From Hymenobacter norwichensis DSM 15439 (lineage in GTDB: Bacteria > Bacteroidota > Bacteroidia > Cytophagales > Hymenobacteraceae), in contig NZ_ATVL01000010.1 of NCBI RefSeq assembly GCF_000420705.1, forward strand, positions 310,001 through 374,000: a stretch of 64,000 nt of DNA, given 5' to 3'. The notes under the pieces are model-generated. The model saw only the letters and a list, made by a program, of their open reading frames with translations, made no database searches and was not told the DNA's origin. Below, piece after piece: positions 51,998-59,883 of the stretch. Both the position numbers and the translations under genes were made by a program. Position 1 is the first letter of the stretch; every line of letters begins with the position of its first letter.

Positions 51998-52112
51998 GCC
52001 GTAGCCACCCACTAGCCCAAAGGCAGGGGTACTTCACGCGAAAAGCGGAATTCTGGCAGCGCATAGCTTCCCCAAGGGAAACGCGCCGCCGCTCTACTGG
52101 CAGCCTACAGGC

Positions 52113-52454
52113 TTAGCTTCGGTAGGGCGGGCCGCGCAGGTCGGCCGTGGCGTGCGTAGCGGCCAGCCACACCGAGGCCACCGGCTCGGAGCAGGTGGGC
52201 ACGTACACCGCAAATAGCACCGGCAGCTCCACCGGCGAGGCCGGCTGGAACGGCACATCATAAAAATGGTCGACGTCGCAATGCTGGTGCTTGGCACTCA
52301 GGATGGTCTTGCCCTTCAGCGCGCCCGGTGCCTGCGTCGGCTCCTCGGTGGTGTGCTGGTGCGCGTGCAAATTCAGGATCCACGCCTCCGGTAGCAGCAC
52401 CCGCGTAAAGCAGAGCAGCAGCACCAAAGCCAGCCGGGACCGAAGAGTTTGCAT
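52113..52454 (-). CDS. Small secreted His-rich protein upstream of a TonB receptor
   Basis: A 113-residue protein. The ATG at 52454 begins a signal peptide or anchor (MQTLRSRLALVLLLCFTRVLLPEAWI). The mature region has clustered His, Cys and Asp (NLHAHQHTTEEP; SAKHQHCDVDHFYDVPFQP), an apparent metal-binding pattern. The C-terminal half is hydrophobic and Pro-rich, with one Cys (AVYVPTCSEPVASVW). The frame is open upstream to 52586, but that part carries the -7 promoter box and is rejected as coding. Small His/Cys proteins before metal-type TonB receptors are known in other bacteria (DUF2946-like); this one is not assigned to a family. Co-regulation with the receptor is likely. Confidence 0.75.
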   Translation of the reverse strand: MQTLRSRLALVLLLCFTRVLLPEAWILNLHAHQHTTEEPTQAPGALKGKTILSAKHQHCDVDHFYDVPFQPASPVELPVLFAVYVPTCSEPVASVWLAATHATADLRGPPYRS

Positions 52455-52478
52455 ATGCAACAATGTGTCGAAGAGGGG

Positions 52479-52486
52479 CAAAGGTA
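52479..52486 (-). promoter_or_regulatory. -7 promoter box for the His-rich protein/receptor operon
   Basis: On the minus strand the sequence is TACCTTTG, a perfect TAnnTTTG match, 24 bases upstream of the ATG at 52454. A clear -33 TTTG is not seen at 19-21 bases. It supports the chosen start and the view that the operon begins here. Confidence 0.55.
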
Positions 52487-53002
52487 CACGGGAAATCGAA
52501 ACTTGATTCAGTTTCCCGTAAAAACTATCAGAGGGTTGGCGCAGGCTTAATACAAGCGTAACTCGTTGGCAATGTGCTGGCAACAAGCTTCACCGACCTT
52601 TGAGGCATTATTCAGAACCCCACTCGTACTGCGTCATGAAACTATTCGCTGCTCGTCTGCTTCGCCAATTAGCCACTGCTCTACGGCCGGTGCCCAGCCG
52701 CTCATCTCGCAACTCCGAAGAGCTATTTGTGTGAAACGCGGCGCTGCCACCGTTTCTTTCTGCTACCGGCCCAACCGCTTTGGGTATCGGCAGCCAGCCA
52801 CTGTTTTTCGCTCCAGTTTGGTAAGCGGTACTGCTGAGCTTGGACTTAAGAAAGAAGTGGATTCAAGGAAAGTCTTGGGCACCGTTACGGGTAGCTTCAA
52901 GCTGCTGAAAGCGGCGTAAAAGCTCGGCGCTGTAATCAGGCGTTTCGTCGCTTTAAAGTTCAATGTGAGCGAAAAAGTACAATTATAGATATAGCTCCCC
53001 TA

Positions 53003-53010
53003 TACTTTTG
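53003..53010 (+). promoter_or_regulatory. -7 promoter box for the 157-residue gene
   Basis: TACTTTTG is a perfect match to TAnnTTTG and lies 40 bases upstream of the ATG at 53051. No TTTG is seen at the right distance upstream. The position fits a short leader. Confidence 0.55.
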
Positions 53011-53050
53011 TAGCACTTAGGATGGCCGACAAAGGCTGCCTAAGCTGCTC

Positions 53051-53524
53051 ATGATTCATTACCTGGATTCTCTGTGTCTGCAATTTTATCCTAAACTCCG
53101 CCTGATGCGCTGGGAGTGGCACGGGCCTATGTCGTTAACTCGCTTTCAGGTAGCGTTCAGCAAGATGCTGGTTTTTGCGTCGCAGCACATGCCTAACCGG
53201 TGGCTGATTGACTTGGCGCACATGCCGCCACTGGGCATTGATGAGCAGGAATGGCTAAGTGACATGTGGCTGCCTTGTGCCCAAAATTTATCATTGCGGC
53301 ATCTGGCCGTGGTGCTGCCCGGCAACCTGCACAACCAGTTGGTTATTGAAAACGTGCTTCAGGACGGGCGGCAGTACTTCAACGCCAATATGCAATTCTT
53401 TGCCGATACCACCACCGGGCTGGATTGGCTGACAGGATCGGCTAAACTTATGCTGGACCTGGAGCAAGAATGGCAGGAGGCGCACGTAGGGCAGTGGCAG
53501 ACGCGAGTAACGCATTGCAGATAA
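53051..53524 (+). CDS. Unknown 157-residue protein, possibly STAS-like
   Basis: A cytosolic-looking protein without signal peptide. MIHYLDSLCLQFYPKLRLMRWEWHGPMSLTRFQVAFSKMLVFASQHMPNRWLIDLAHMPP alternates strand and helix, with a STAS or SpoIIAA-like feel (a stretch 'RWLIDLAHMPPLG' where a STAS core would say '.vliDl..v..'). NLSLRHLAVVLPGNLHNQLVIENVL and TTTGLDWLTGSAKLMLDLEQEW follow, as in SpoIIAA-like proteins ending in '..f.s...A..WL'. This is a fold guess only. It has its own promoter box and is followed at a distance by htpG. Confidence 0.7.
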   Translation: MIHYLDSLCLQFYPKLRLMRWEWHGPMSLTRFQVAFSKMLVFASQHMPNRWLIDLAHMPPLGIDEQEWLSDMWLPCAQNLSLRHLAVVLPGNLHNQLVIENVLQDGRQYFNANMQFFADTTTGLDWLTGSAKLMLDLEQEWQEAHVGQWQTRVTHCR

Positions 53525-53729
53525 GTCTGGCTGGCAGCTGCATGGCTTCGCCCACCAGCGTCTGCCCACAAGGAGCGCCGAACTTGGGTGAGCAAAATGC
53601 TTGGGTGTCACTTTGACAGCGTACACAGGCTGGAATAGGTTTTGAAACGGGCGGCAACCGAAGCCGCTTCCTAGCAGAAGCTGGCATATCGTCCGGATAT
53701 TAGTTTCTACACCTCACAGCCCACGTGCC

Positions 53730-55574
53730 ATGCAAGAGAAAGGCAGTATCTCGATTCACACCGAGAATATTTTCCCCATCATCAAGAAGTTTCTGTATTC
53801 CGACCACGAGATTTTCCTGCGGGAACTGGTCAGCAATGCCGTAGACGCCACCCAAAAACTCAAGAGCCTGGGCCAACTGGGCGAGTTCAAAGGCGAACTG
53901 GGCGAGCTGAAAGTGCGCGTGACCGTGGATAAGGAGGCACGCAAAATCACGATTTCCGACCGCGGCCTGGGCATGACGGCCGAGGAAATCAAAAAGTACA
54001 TCAACCAGATTGCCTTCTCCGGCGCCACCGAGTTTGTGGAGAAGTACAAAGACAAAGACGCCGCTGCCAAAGACCAGATTATCGGGCAGTTCGGCTTGGG
54101 TTTCTACTCAGCCTTCATGGTGGCCAAAGAAGTGGAAATCTGGTCGAAGTCGTACAAAGACGACACCCTGACCGCTCACTGGATTTGCGACGGTAGCACC
54201 GAATTCACCCTCGACGAGCCAACTGGTGAGCACGCCAAAGCCGAGCGCGGCACCGACGTAGTACTGCACGTAGCCGAAGACTCCGACGAGTTCTTGGAGG
54301 AAGCGCGTCTGAAAGGCATCCTGACTAAATACTGCAAGTTCCTGCCCGTTGAAATTGAGTTTGAAGGCGAGGTTATCAACCAGACGGCCCCCATCTGGAC
54401 CAAGCAGCCCGCCGACCTCACCGACGAAGACTATGTGAAGTTCTATCAGGAGCTGTATCCGTTTTCGGAGGCGCCCCTGTTCTGGATTCACCTCAACGTT
54501 GATTATCCCTTCAATCTGACGGGCATTCTGTACTTCCCGAAGGTGAAGGACGAGTTGCAGTTCCAGCGCAACAAAATCCAGCTCTACTCGCGCCAAGTGT
54601 TCATCACCGACGAGGTGAAGGACGTGGTGCCTGAGTTCCTGATGTTGCTGCACGGCGTTATCGACTCGCCTGATATTCCGCTGAACGTGTCGCGCAGCTT
54701 CCTGCAAGCTGATAGCAACGTCCGCAAAATCAACAGCTACATCACCAAGAAGGTAGCCGACAAGCTGGCCGAGCTGTACCGCAAAGACCGCACGGGCTTC
54801 GAGGAGAAGTGGTCGGACATTGGCTTGTTTGTGAAATATGGCATGCTCTCCGACGAGAAGTTCTACGAGAAGGCCAAGGATTTTGCCTTGGTGCAGAACG
54901 TAGCCGGCAAGTACTTCACGCTGCCTGAGTACCAGGAGTTCGTGCAGGCCAACCAGAAAGACAAGAACGAGCATACCGTGGTGCTCTACACCACTGATGC
55001 CGAAGCGCAGCACGGTTTCGTGCAGGCCGCGCTGGACCGGGGCTACGATGTGCTGAAACTGGACGCCGTGCTGGACCCACACTTCATCGGCCAGTTGGAG
55101 CAGAAGCTGGAGAAAACCTCATTCAAGCGCGTGGATGCCGACACGGTGGGCAAGCTTATTGAGAAAGACGAGCAAACCGAAAGCGTCCTGAGCGACGACG
55201 ACAAAACCAAGCTGCAAGACCTGTTCAAGTCGGCCATCAGCAACGAGCAGATGCACGTGCAAGTAGAGGCCCTCTCGCCCCAGGATGCGCCCGTTATCAT
55301 CACGGTGCCCGAGTTTATGCGCCGCATGAAGGATATGCAGCGCACCGGCGGCGGCGGCGGCATGCAAATGTTCGGTAGCCTGCCCGACAGCTACACGGTG
55401 AGCGTGAATGCCAACCACCCTATTGCGCAGCGCGTGCTGAAGGCTGAAGGCGACGCTGGCCAAAAGCTGGCACGCCAGGCATTCGACTTGGCTTTGCTCG
55501 CGCAGAACATGCTAAAAGGCGAGGCGCTAACCGCGTTTGTGAAGCGTAGCGCCGATTTATTGGCGGCTGAGTAG
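53730..55574 (+). CDS. htpG: Chaperone HtpG (Hsp90)
   Basis: A 614-residue Hsp90 chaperone. The GHKL ATPase domain carries KKFLYSDHEIFLRELVSNAVDATQKLKSL (with the catalytic Glu in FLREL and the Asn of SNAVDA), DRGLGMTAEEIKKYINQIAFSGATEF and QFGLGFYSAFMVAKEV. The middle domain has LYFPKVKDELQ, QLYSRQVFITDEVKDVVPEFLMLLHGVIDSPDIPLNVSRSFLQ. The C-terminal dimer domain is present (RRMKDMQRTGGGGGMQMFGSLPDSYTVSVNANHP). Compared with E. coli HtpG, length is near the 610-630 norm. It acts in the cytosol on client proteins. It is a single gene with an intrinsic terminator at 55607-55638. Confidence 0.97.
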   Translation: MQEKGSISIHTENIFPIIKKFLYSDHEIFLRELVSNAVDATQKLKSLGQLGEFKGELGELKVRVTVDKEARKITISDRGLGMTAEEIKKYINQIAFSGATEFVEKYKDKDAAAKDQIIGQFGLGFYSAFMVAKEVEIWSKSYKDDTLTAHWICDGSTEFTLDEPTGEHAKAERGTDVVLHVAEDSDEFLEEARLKGILTKYCKFLPVEIEFEGEVINQTAPIWTKQPADLTDEDYVKFYQELYPFSEAPLFWIHLNVDYPFNLTGILYFPKVKDELQFQRNKIQLYSRQVFITDEVKDVVPEFLMLLHGVIDSPDIPLNVSRSFLQADSNVRKINSYITKKVADKLAELYRKDRTGFEEKWSDIGLFVKYGMLSDEKFYEKAKDFALVQNVAGKYFTLPEYQEFVQANQKDKNEHTVVLYTTDAEAQHGFVQAALDRGYDVLKLDAVLDPHFIGQLEQKLEKTSFKRVDADTVGKLIEKDEQTESVLSDDDKTKLQDLFKSAISNEQMHVQVEALSPQDAPVIITVPEFMRRMKDMQRTGGGGGMQMFGSLPDSYTVSVNANHPIAQRVLKAEGDAGQKLARQAFDLALLAQNMLKGEALTAFVKRSADLLAAE

Positions 55575-55606
55575 TTCTTAAGAGTTTAAAGAGTACAAAG
55601 CAGTAC

Positions 55607-55638
55607 AAAACCCCAGCGGCTGTTGTCGTTGGGGTTTT
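55607..55638 (+). terminator. Intrinsic terminator after htpG
   Basis: A 12-bp stem (AAAACCCCAGCG at 55607-55618 with CGTTGGGGTTTT around 55627-55638, one G-T wobble) is followed by GTTTTTG, a T-rich run. It lies about 33 bases after the htpG stop. Confidence 0.88.
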
Positions 55639-55759
55639 GTTTTTGGCGTCCTGCCGTCCTCAGTGGCGAGAAAGTAAGCAATTGCTAGATTGATGATGGA
55701 TTCCGTCTGCGCTGGCAACATAGCTGGTTGGACACCAAATCCCTATATCTTTACGTTTG

Positions 55760-56749
55760 ATGCTGCGAAAACTGCTTGTATTGCTAATGCGCCCGTTCCA
55801 TCTCTACATAGTATTGCTGCTGGTGAGCAGCCTGGGAGCTTGCTCCAAAAAAACGGTGTCGTTCAATAGCCGTATCGAGCCGCCAGCCTTGGCCCTGGCC
55901 GATACGCTCACCAACTCCAACGACACCACCAAAACGCCGTCGTTGGTGCCCAAGAAAATCGCGCTTACCAAAGAGCAGGAGAAAGCCGCCAAAGACAAAG
56001 AAAAAGCCGAGCAACGTAAGCCCAAGAAAAAGAAGAACATTTTTCTGGGTGAGCGAATCAAGAAAGCCTACACAAAGTCGGGCGCAAAGGGCAAGAACCA
56101 AATACTGGAAGTGTTTTACTGCCTCAAAACCTTCAAGGAGCCCAATGCCTACTCAACGGCCGTGTACTACTTCAACCCCCGCAAACGGAAAATCTTCCGG
56201 GCCAATGGTGAACTGAATCCGGCCACTGATAAAGTGCTGCACGGTCCGTACAAGAAGCTACAAGGCGGTAAGGTCATTGAAACCGGCTTCTTTGCCATGG
56301 GTACCAAGCACCTGCGCTGGGAGAAAACCACCAAGGACAACGTGCTGGTCAGCAAGATTCACTACGAAATGGGTTTCCCCCGCGACGCCAACGTAACCTA
56401 CTACGACGCCGGCCAGAAGCAGGTGAAGGAAGTGGTGCCCTACGTGAACGGTAAGTTGGAAGGCGACTATGTGCGCTTCAATGAGTTTGGTAAGCGCGAA
56501 TGGGATGGTGCCTTTGAGAACGGCAAGCGAATAGGAGAGTGGACCAACTATTGGGGGTTCCGCAACACAAAGGACCGCCGTCATTATGTGTACGAGTACG
56601 GCGAATCGGGCTTTGACCCTGAGGTGGCTGAGCCGGTCCTTATTAAGGAATACAACCGCAACGGCGTATTGGTGTACGAGAAGGACAAGTTCGATAAGCG
56701 CGATGCCGTAACCGACCGACCCGGCAACACCAATACCCGACGGAATTAG
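55760..56749 (+). CDS. Lipoprotein with MORN/YwqK-like repeats
   Basis: A 329-residue lipoprotein. A signal peptide ends in the lipobox VSSLGAC (Cys near residue 28); the ATG at 55787 would give a shorter signal and is also possible. A basic, low-complexity linker follows (EQEKAAKDKEKAEQRKPKKKKNIF). The rest has repeated 'G.y..y..G' units: NPATDKVLHGPYKKLQGGKVIETGFF, VVPYVNGKLEGDYVRFNEFGKREWDGAFENGKRIGEWTNYWG. These are MORN-type or YwqK-like repeats as in toxin-antitoxin-named proteins, but here on the envelope. Role unknown. A -7-like TATCTTTA at 55746-55753 lies only six bases before the ATG, suggesting a very short leader. Confidence 0.82.
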   Translation: MLRKLLVLLMRPFHLYIVLLLVSSLGACSKKTVSFNSRIEPPALALADTLTNSNDTTKTPSLVPKKIALTKEQEKAAKDKEKAEQRKPKKKKNIFLGERIKKAYTKSGAKGKNQILEVFYCLKTFKEPNAYSTAVYYFNPRKRKIFRANGELNPATDKVLHGPYKKLQGGKVIETGFFAMGTKHLRWEKTTKDNVLVSKIHYEMGFPRDANVTYYDAGQKQVKEVVPYVNGKLEGDYVRFNEFGKREWDGAFENGKRIGEWTNYWGFRNTKDRRHYVYEYGESGFDPEVAEPVLIKEYNRNGVLVYEKDKFDKRDAVTDRPGNTNTRRN

Positions 56750-56751
56750 CG

Positions 56752-56812
56752 GCTGATAATCGTCGGCGAGTTGGCTGTCGGAGGTTTAACAAGCAATTCG
56801 CCAACAATTAGC
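56752..56812. terminator. Imperfect hairpin between convergent genes
   Basis: GGCGAGTTG (56765-56773) pairs with CAATTCGCC (56794-56802), 9 bp with one wobble, extended weakly by GCTGATAAT-like flanks on the left and CAATTAGC on the right. It lies between the MORN-like lipoprotein gene and the convergent yraN gene and probably ends both transcripts. Confidence 0.5.
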
Positions 56813-56815
56813 TAT

Positions 56816-57175
56816 TCAGTAAAACGCATCCTCGAAGTGCTCTACCCGCAGGCCACCAGCTGCCGGGGTTACAGCCAGGATATCAAAGCGGATGTCGCCA
56901 AGCCAGTTGAGTTGTTCCTGTAAGTGCTCGGCGGCCAGCCGGAAAAGTTGTTTCTTCCGTTCCGTCACGAAGGTTTCGGGGTAACCGAATTGGCTGGAGG
57001 AGCGGGCTTTCACCTCCACGAACACCAGCAGCTCCTGGCCTCGCCGCACCACTAAATCTACTTCGGCCCGCTTGTGCCGGTAGCCGGTGTACAGTACCTC
57101 AAAGCCAAGCGCCACCATAAAAGCTGCCGCGGCGGTTTCCCCGGCGTGCCCAAGTTCGTGCGCTGTAGAAGGCAT
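56816..57175 (-). CDS. YraN family (UPF0102) endonuclease-like protein
   Basis: A 119-residue protein of the UPF0102/YraN group. The pattern is HELGHAGETAAAAFMVALGFEVLYTGYRHKRAEVDLVVRRGQELLVFVEVKARSSSQFGYPETFV. The Asp of EVDLV and the Glu-x-Lys of VEVKAR match the PD-(D/E)XK nuclease-like core, so DNA or RNA binding is possible. The C-terminal VTERKKQLFRLAAEHLQE is usual. Its biological role is not settled. It is convergent on the MORN-like lipoprotein gene and divergent from lipB. Confidence 0.93.
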   Translation of the reverse strand: MPSTAHELGHAGETAAAAFMVALGFEVLYTGYRHKRAEVDLVVRRGQELLVFVEVKARSSSQFGYPETFVTERKKQLFRLAAEHLQEQLNWLGDIRFDILAVTPAAGGLRVEHFEDAFY

Positions 57176-57240
57176 AAGATAAGTAAGGCGAAACCTTCGG
57201 CAAGAAGGTGCTGATCAGGCCCCAGCCGCAAGGGTTCAGG

Positions 57241-57270
57241 TTGAGTTTGGTGCTTAATCTAGTAACTTTG
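57241..57270 (+). promoter_or_regulatory. Promoter upstream of lipB
   Basis: TTG (57241-57243) is followed by 19 bases and then TAACTTTG (57263-57270), a perfect -7 match with Bacteroidota spacing. It lies 182 bases upstream of the lipB ATG at 57453, so the leader is long or another promoter is closer. The gap has no supported gene, only a 40-residue frame at 57325 with weak support. Confidence 0.6.
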
Positions 57271-57452
57271 CGCGTTTTCCGGGCCAAGCGGCAGCAAGAA
57301 CGACTACCGGCGACAGGGTACTATATGGTAGTTACTTCGCGCTATCTTCTGCTCGTCAGCCTTGCTGTTTACTTATCGGATGGATTGAAGGAGTTGGTTG
57401 GATATAGCATAGGTGCCAATGGGTGGCTGTGTTTTCGCTTTAGTTAGTTGCC

Positions 57453-58235
57453 ATGGACAGTCAGTATACGGAGTTAGTGCCAGTAGCCCTTCCCGATTCG
57501 GTAGCAGCAATTGCCGCTGGCCAGAACCGGGTTATCCGGGTGGAGCGGTTGGGAATGATGCCCTACGAAGCCGCCTGGGCCTATCAGGAACAACTGCTGG
57601 CTGATACGCTGGCCTACAAAACCCGCAACCGGCAAGCCGCTGAAGCAGGCCAGGCCTTAGAGGTTACACCTAATTACCTCTTGCTCTGCGAGCATCCACA
57701 TGTATATACCCTCGGCAAAAGTGGCAAGCCGGAGCACTTGCTTCTCACCGAAACGGGCCTGACCGACCACGGCGCTACTTTCCACCGCATCAACCGGGGC
57801 GGCGACATCACCTACCACGGCCCCGGCCAACTGGTCGGCTACCCTATTCTCGACCTTGATAACTTCTTCACCGACATTCACCGTTACCTGCGGCTATTGG
57901 AAGAAGCCGTAATCAGCACACTCGCCGATTATGGTCTGCGTGCTGGCCGGATTGCCGGTCTCACCGGGGTTTGGCTGGATTTTGAGGAAGGTGCTGCCAA
58001 TCCGCGCAAGATTTGCGCCTTGGGCGTCAAGTGCAGCCGTTGGGTAACGATGCACGGCTTTGCCTTCAACATCAACACCGACCTCACGTACTTCAACCAC
58101 ATTGTGCCGTGCGGCATCCCCGACAAAGCCGTGACTTCGTTGCAGGCTGAACTCGGCCGCCCGGTGCCATTAGCAGAAGTGCAGGACCGCCTGCTGGTGC
58201 ATATTGCGCGGCTGTTCGATGCTATCCTGTTATAG
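57453..58235 (+). CDS. lipB: Octanoyl-[acyl-carrier-protein]-protein N-octanoyltransferase (LipB)
   Basis: A 260-residue LipB that moves an octanoyl group from acyl carrier protein to lipoyl domains, the first step of lipoate synthesis. Features: YLLLCEHPHVYTLGKSGKPEHLL, INRGGDITYHGPGQLVGYPILDL, and the catalytic region RKICALGVKCSRWVTMHGFAFNINTDLTYFNHIVPCGIPDKAVTSL, with the catalytic Cys in VPCG and the Lys in RKI. About 25 residues precede the usual LipB start, so the N-terminus is slightly extended. It lies in a series of plus-strand genes leading to the PorP-GldK region. No lipA was seen nearby. Confidence 0.95.
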   Translation: MDSQYTELVPVALPDSVAAIAAGQNRVIRVERLGMMPYEAAWAYQEQLLADTLAYKTRNRQAAEAGQALEVTPNYLLLCEHPHVYTLGKSGKPEHLLLTETGLTDHGATFHRINRGGDITYHGPGQLVGYPILDLDNFFTDIHRYLRLLEEAVISTLADYGLRAGRIAGLTGVWLDFEEGAANPRKICALGVKCSRWVTMHGFAFNINTDLTYFNHIVPCGIPDKAVTSLQAELGRPVPLAEVQDRLLVHIARLFDAILL

Positions 58236-58304
58236 GTATCAGCTACCTACTATATAATAGGAGTGCATCTCTGAACAGGATTAACTTAAGGAGCCCATTG
58301 GTCT

Positions 58305-58721
58305 ATGAAAGAGGATATCAATTTTGATCCGGTAGAAGGCGTTTCAGTGGCTATTGTGCCCGATGAAGCAGCGGTTACCGAAGAAGGAAAAGCTGGCTGG
58401 CAGGTGTATCTGCTGAACCACAACGCGTACCCGCTCCTTAATGTAATTGTTAACTCCAACGGCTACGGCATCACCTCCGAGGGGGAAACTGTGCGCACCT
58501 CCACACTTCGGCACGTTTTTACGGAGATAGAACCGCACACCGCCGTTCCCATTGAGCCCATCGACCCAGACCTGTTCCATCTCAATAACCAGTACTGGGT
58601 GAGCTACTACCGCGACACGCAGATTTTCGATAAGAAATTCATCTTCGTGCCCGATTCTATTGTGCCGGCCAATCTGACGCCTATTGCTTTGCTTGGCCGC
58701 GAAGGTGTACTGCATGGATAA
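58305..58721 (+). CDS. Conserved hypothetical protein, 138 residues
   Basis: A small cytosolic-looking protein I do not recognise by function. It is acidic and beta-rich: VSVAIVPDEAAVTEEGKAGWQVYLLNHNAYPLLNVIVNSNGYG, then RTSTLRHVFTEIEPHTAVPIEPIDPDLFHLNNQYWVSYYRDTQIFDKKFIFVPDSI. This has the look of a single immunoglobulin-like or cupin-like sheet with an aromatic pocket. It starts 69 bases after lipB and 62 bases before the WecA-like gene, so it may be in the same transcript. Similar Bacteroidota proteins are sometimes mislabelled as a phenylalanyl-tRNA synthetase part; nothing here supports that. Confidence 0.78.
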   Translation: MKEDINFDPVEGVSVAIVPDEAAVTEEGKAGWQVYLLNHNAYPLLNVIVNSNGYGITSEGETVRTSTLRHVFTEIEPHTAVPIEPIDPDLFHLNNQYWVSYYRDTQIFDKKFIFVPDSIVPANLTPIALLGREGVLHG

Positions 58722-58783
58722 CACCTAGTTGTACCCATTAGGAGGCATTAAGGATCAGCTACAGTTTTTATTTAAGTTGCGTA

Positions 58784-59857
58784 ATGAGTACTCTCGGAAT
58801 ACAATTGAGCTTGTCCTTTCTCTGGGCGTTTTTGGTGGCACTGTTCGCGGTGCCATCCATCATCTACATTGCGCACCTGAAAAACATGCTCGATACGCCC
58901 AACGTGCGCACCGTGCATGAGTCACTGACGCCGCGGCTGGGAGGAGTGGCCATTTTCGCGGGCTTCATGTCGGCCCTTACCATCTTCGCCGACCTCGACA
59001 ACGGTATTCAACAACTCCTCGCCGGCTGCATTGTGTTGTTCTTTGTTGGTCTGAAAGATGATTTGGTGACCATTTCAGTAACCAAGAAGTTTGTGGGCCA
59101 ATTGCTGGCTACTGGTATTGTTATGATCATGGCTGATGTACGCCTAACCAGCTTCCAAGGCATTTTGGGCGTGCACGAATTGCCAGTGGGCATCAGCTAC
59201 GCCTTCACCTTCGTGGTAATTGTGGGCATCACCAACGCCATCAACCTCATCGACGGCCTCGACGGCTTAGCAGGTAGCATTGTTATCATCATTGCCAGCA
59301 CGTTTGGCTACTACTTTGTGCGTTATGGCGGGCCCAACTACAGCAACTACGTATTTGTGTCGGTGTGCCTGATTGGTGGTATTATTGGATTTCTGCGCTA
59401 CAATTTCCATCGGGCCAGCATCTTCATGGGCGACACGGGGTCCTTGGTTTGTGGTTTCATCGTGTCGGTTCTTACTATTCAGTTCGTAGAAATGGGGCTG
59501 AAAGTTGGGCAGCCATTTGGCTCCTCGGCTCCCTCGGTAGCAGCGGGTATTCTGTTCGTACCTCTTTTTGATACGCTCCGAGTATTTATCCTGCGCATGT
59601 TGGCTGGCCGTTCGCCTTTCTCGCCCGATAAAAACCATTTTCACCACCGTGTTCTAGCCATGGGGTTCCAACAAATCGGCACGGTGCTATTACTTGGTGC
59701 GCTCAATATCATCGTGAGTATCTGCGTCATCAACTTCGCCGAAGTGGGTAACACGCTACTTATTGGCGGATTGGTTGTTTTTTCGTTGCTACTAAGCGTG
59801 TTTTTAGGCGTGTACCGTAGCCGTAGTGCTACTGAGCAACAGCGGGTAGCATCCTGA
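58784..59857 (+). CDS. WecA/TagO/MraY-type polyprenyl-phosphate HexNAc-1-phosphate transferase
   Basis: A 357-residue integral membrane enzyme with about 10 helices. It should attach a sugar-1-phosphate to undecaprenyl phosphate to start a surface polysaccharide. Motifs: DTPNVRTVHESLTPRLGGVAIF (N-terminal), GLKDDLV with the Asp pair, NAINLIDGLDGLAGS, FHRASIFMGDTGSL (metal-binding) and KNHFHHRVLAMGF (the HxHHR box of WecA and TagO). It lacks the MraY-specific features. The identity of the sugar is open. It is the first of a plus-strand run ending in GldK. No glycosyltransferases are adjacent, so its pathway is elsewhere. Confidence 0.94.
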   Translation: MSTLGIQLSLSFLWAFLVALFAVPSIIYIAHLKNMLDTPNVRTVHESLTPRLGGVAIFAGFMSALTIFADLDNGIQQLLAGCIVLFFVGLKDDLVTISVTKKFVGQLLATGIVMIMADVRLTSFQGILGVHELPVGISYAFTFVVIVGITNAINLIDGLDGLAGSIVIIIASTFGYYFVRYGGPNYSNYVFVSVCLIGGIIGFLRYNFHRASIFMGDTGSLVCGFIVSVLTIQFVEMGLKVGQPFGSSAPSVAAGILFVPLFDTLRVFILRMLAGRSPFSPDKNHFHHRVLAMGFQQIGTVLLLGALNIIVSICVINFAEVGNTLLIGGLVVFSLLLSVFLGVYRSRSATEQQRVAS

Positions 59858-59883
59858 AGTTGGGTTCAAGGTTACGTATAGGC

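Larger units (their letters stand above)
52455..53050. other. 596-base gap without a supported gene
   Basis: No convincing gene was found between the His-rich protein gene and the 157-residue gene. Several open frames (for example 52566-52919 and 52763-52963) lack conserved features, strong starts or plausible composition. The gap carries two -7-type boxes, one facing each way (52479-52486 minus and 53003-53010 plus), so it is mainly a divergent control region. It could contain a small RNA, but no sequence sign of one is visible. Confidence 0.5.

Noticed and set aside
51963..52112. Cobalamin-type riboswitch in the TonB receptor leader
   Set aside because: No B12 box or matching helices were seen, only a 7-bp hairpin.
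52566..52919. 117-residue open frame
   Set aside because: Composition and lack of any motif suggest a chance frame in an intergenic region.
57325..57447. 40-residue frame upstream of lipB
   Set aside because: It has a hydrophobic stretch, but no conserved feature; it may be leader RNA. Kept as a weak possibility only.
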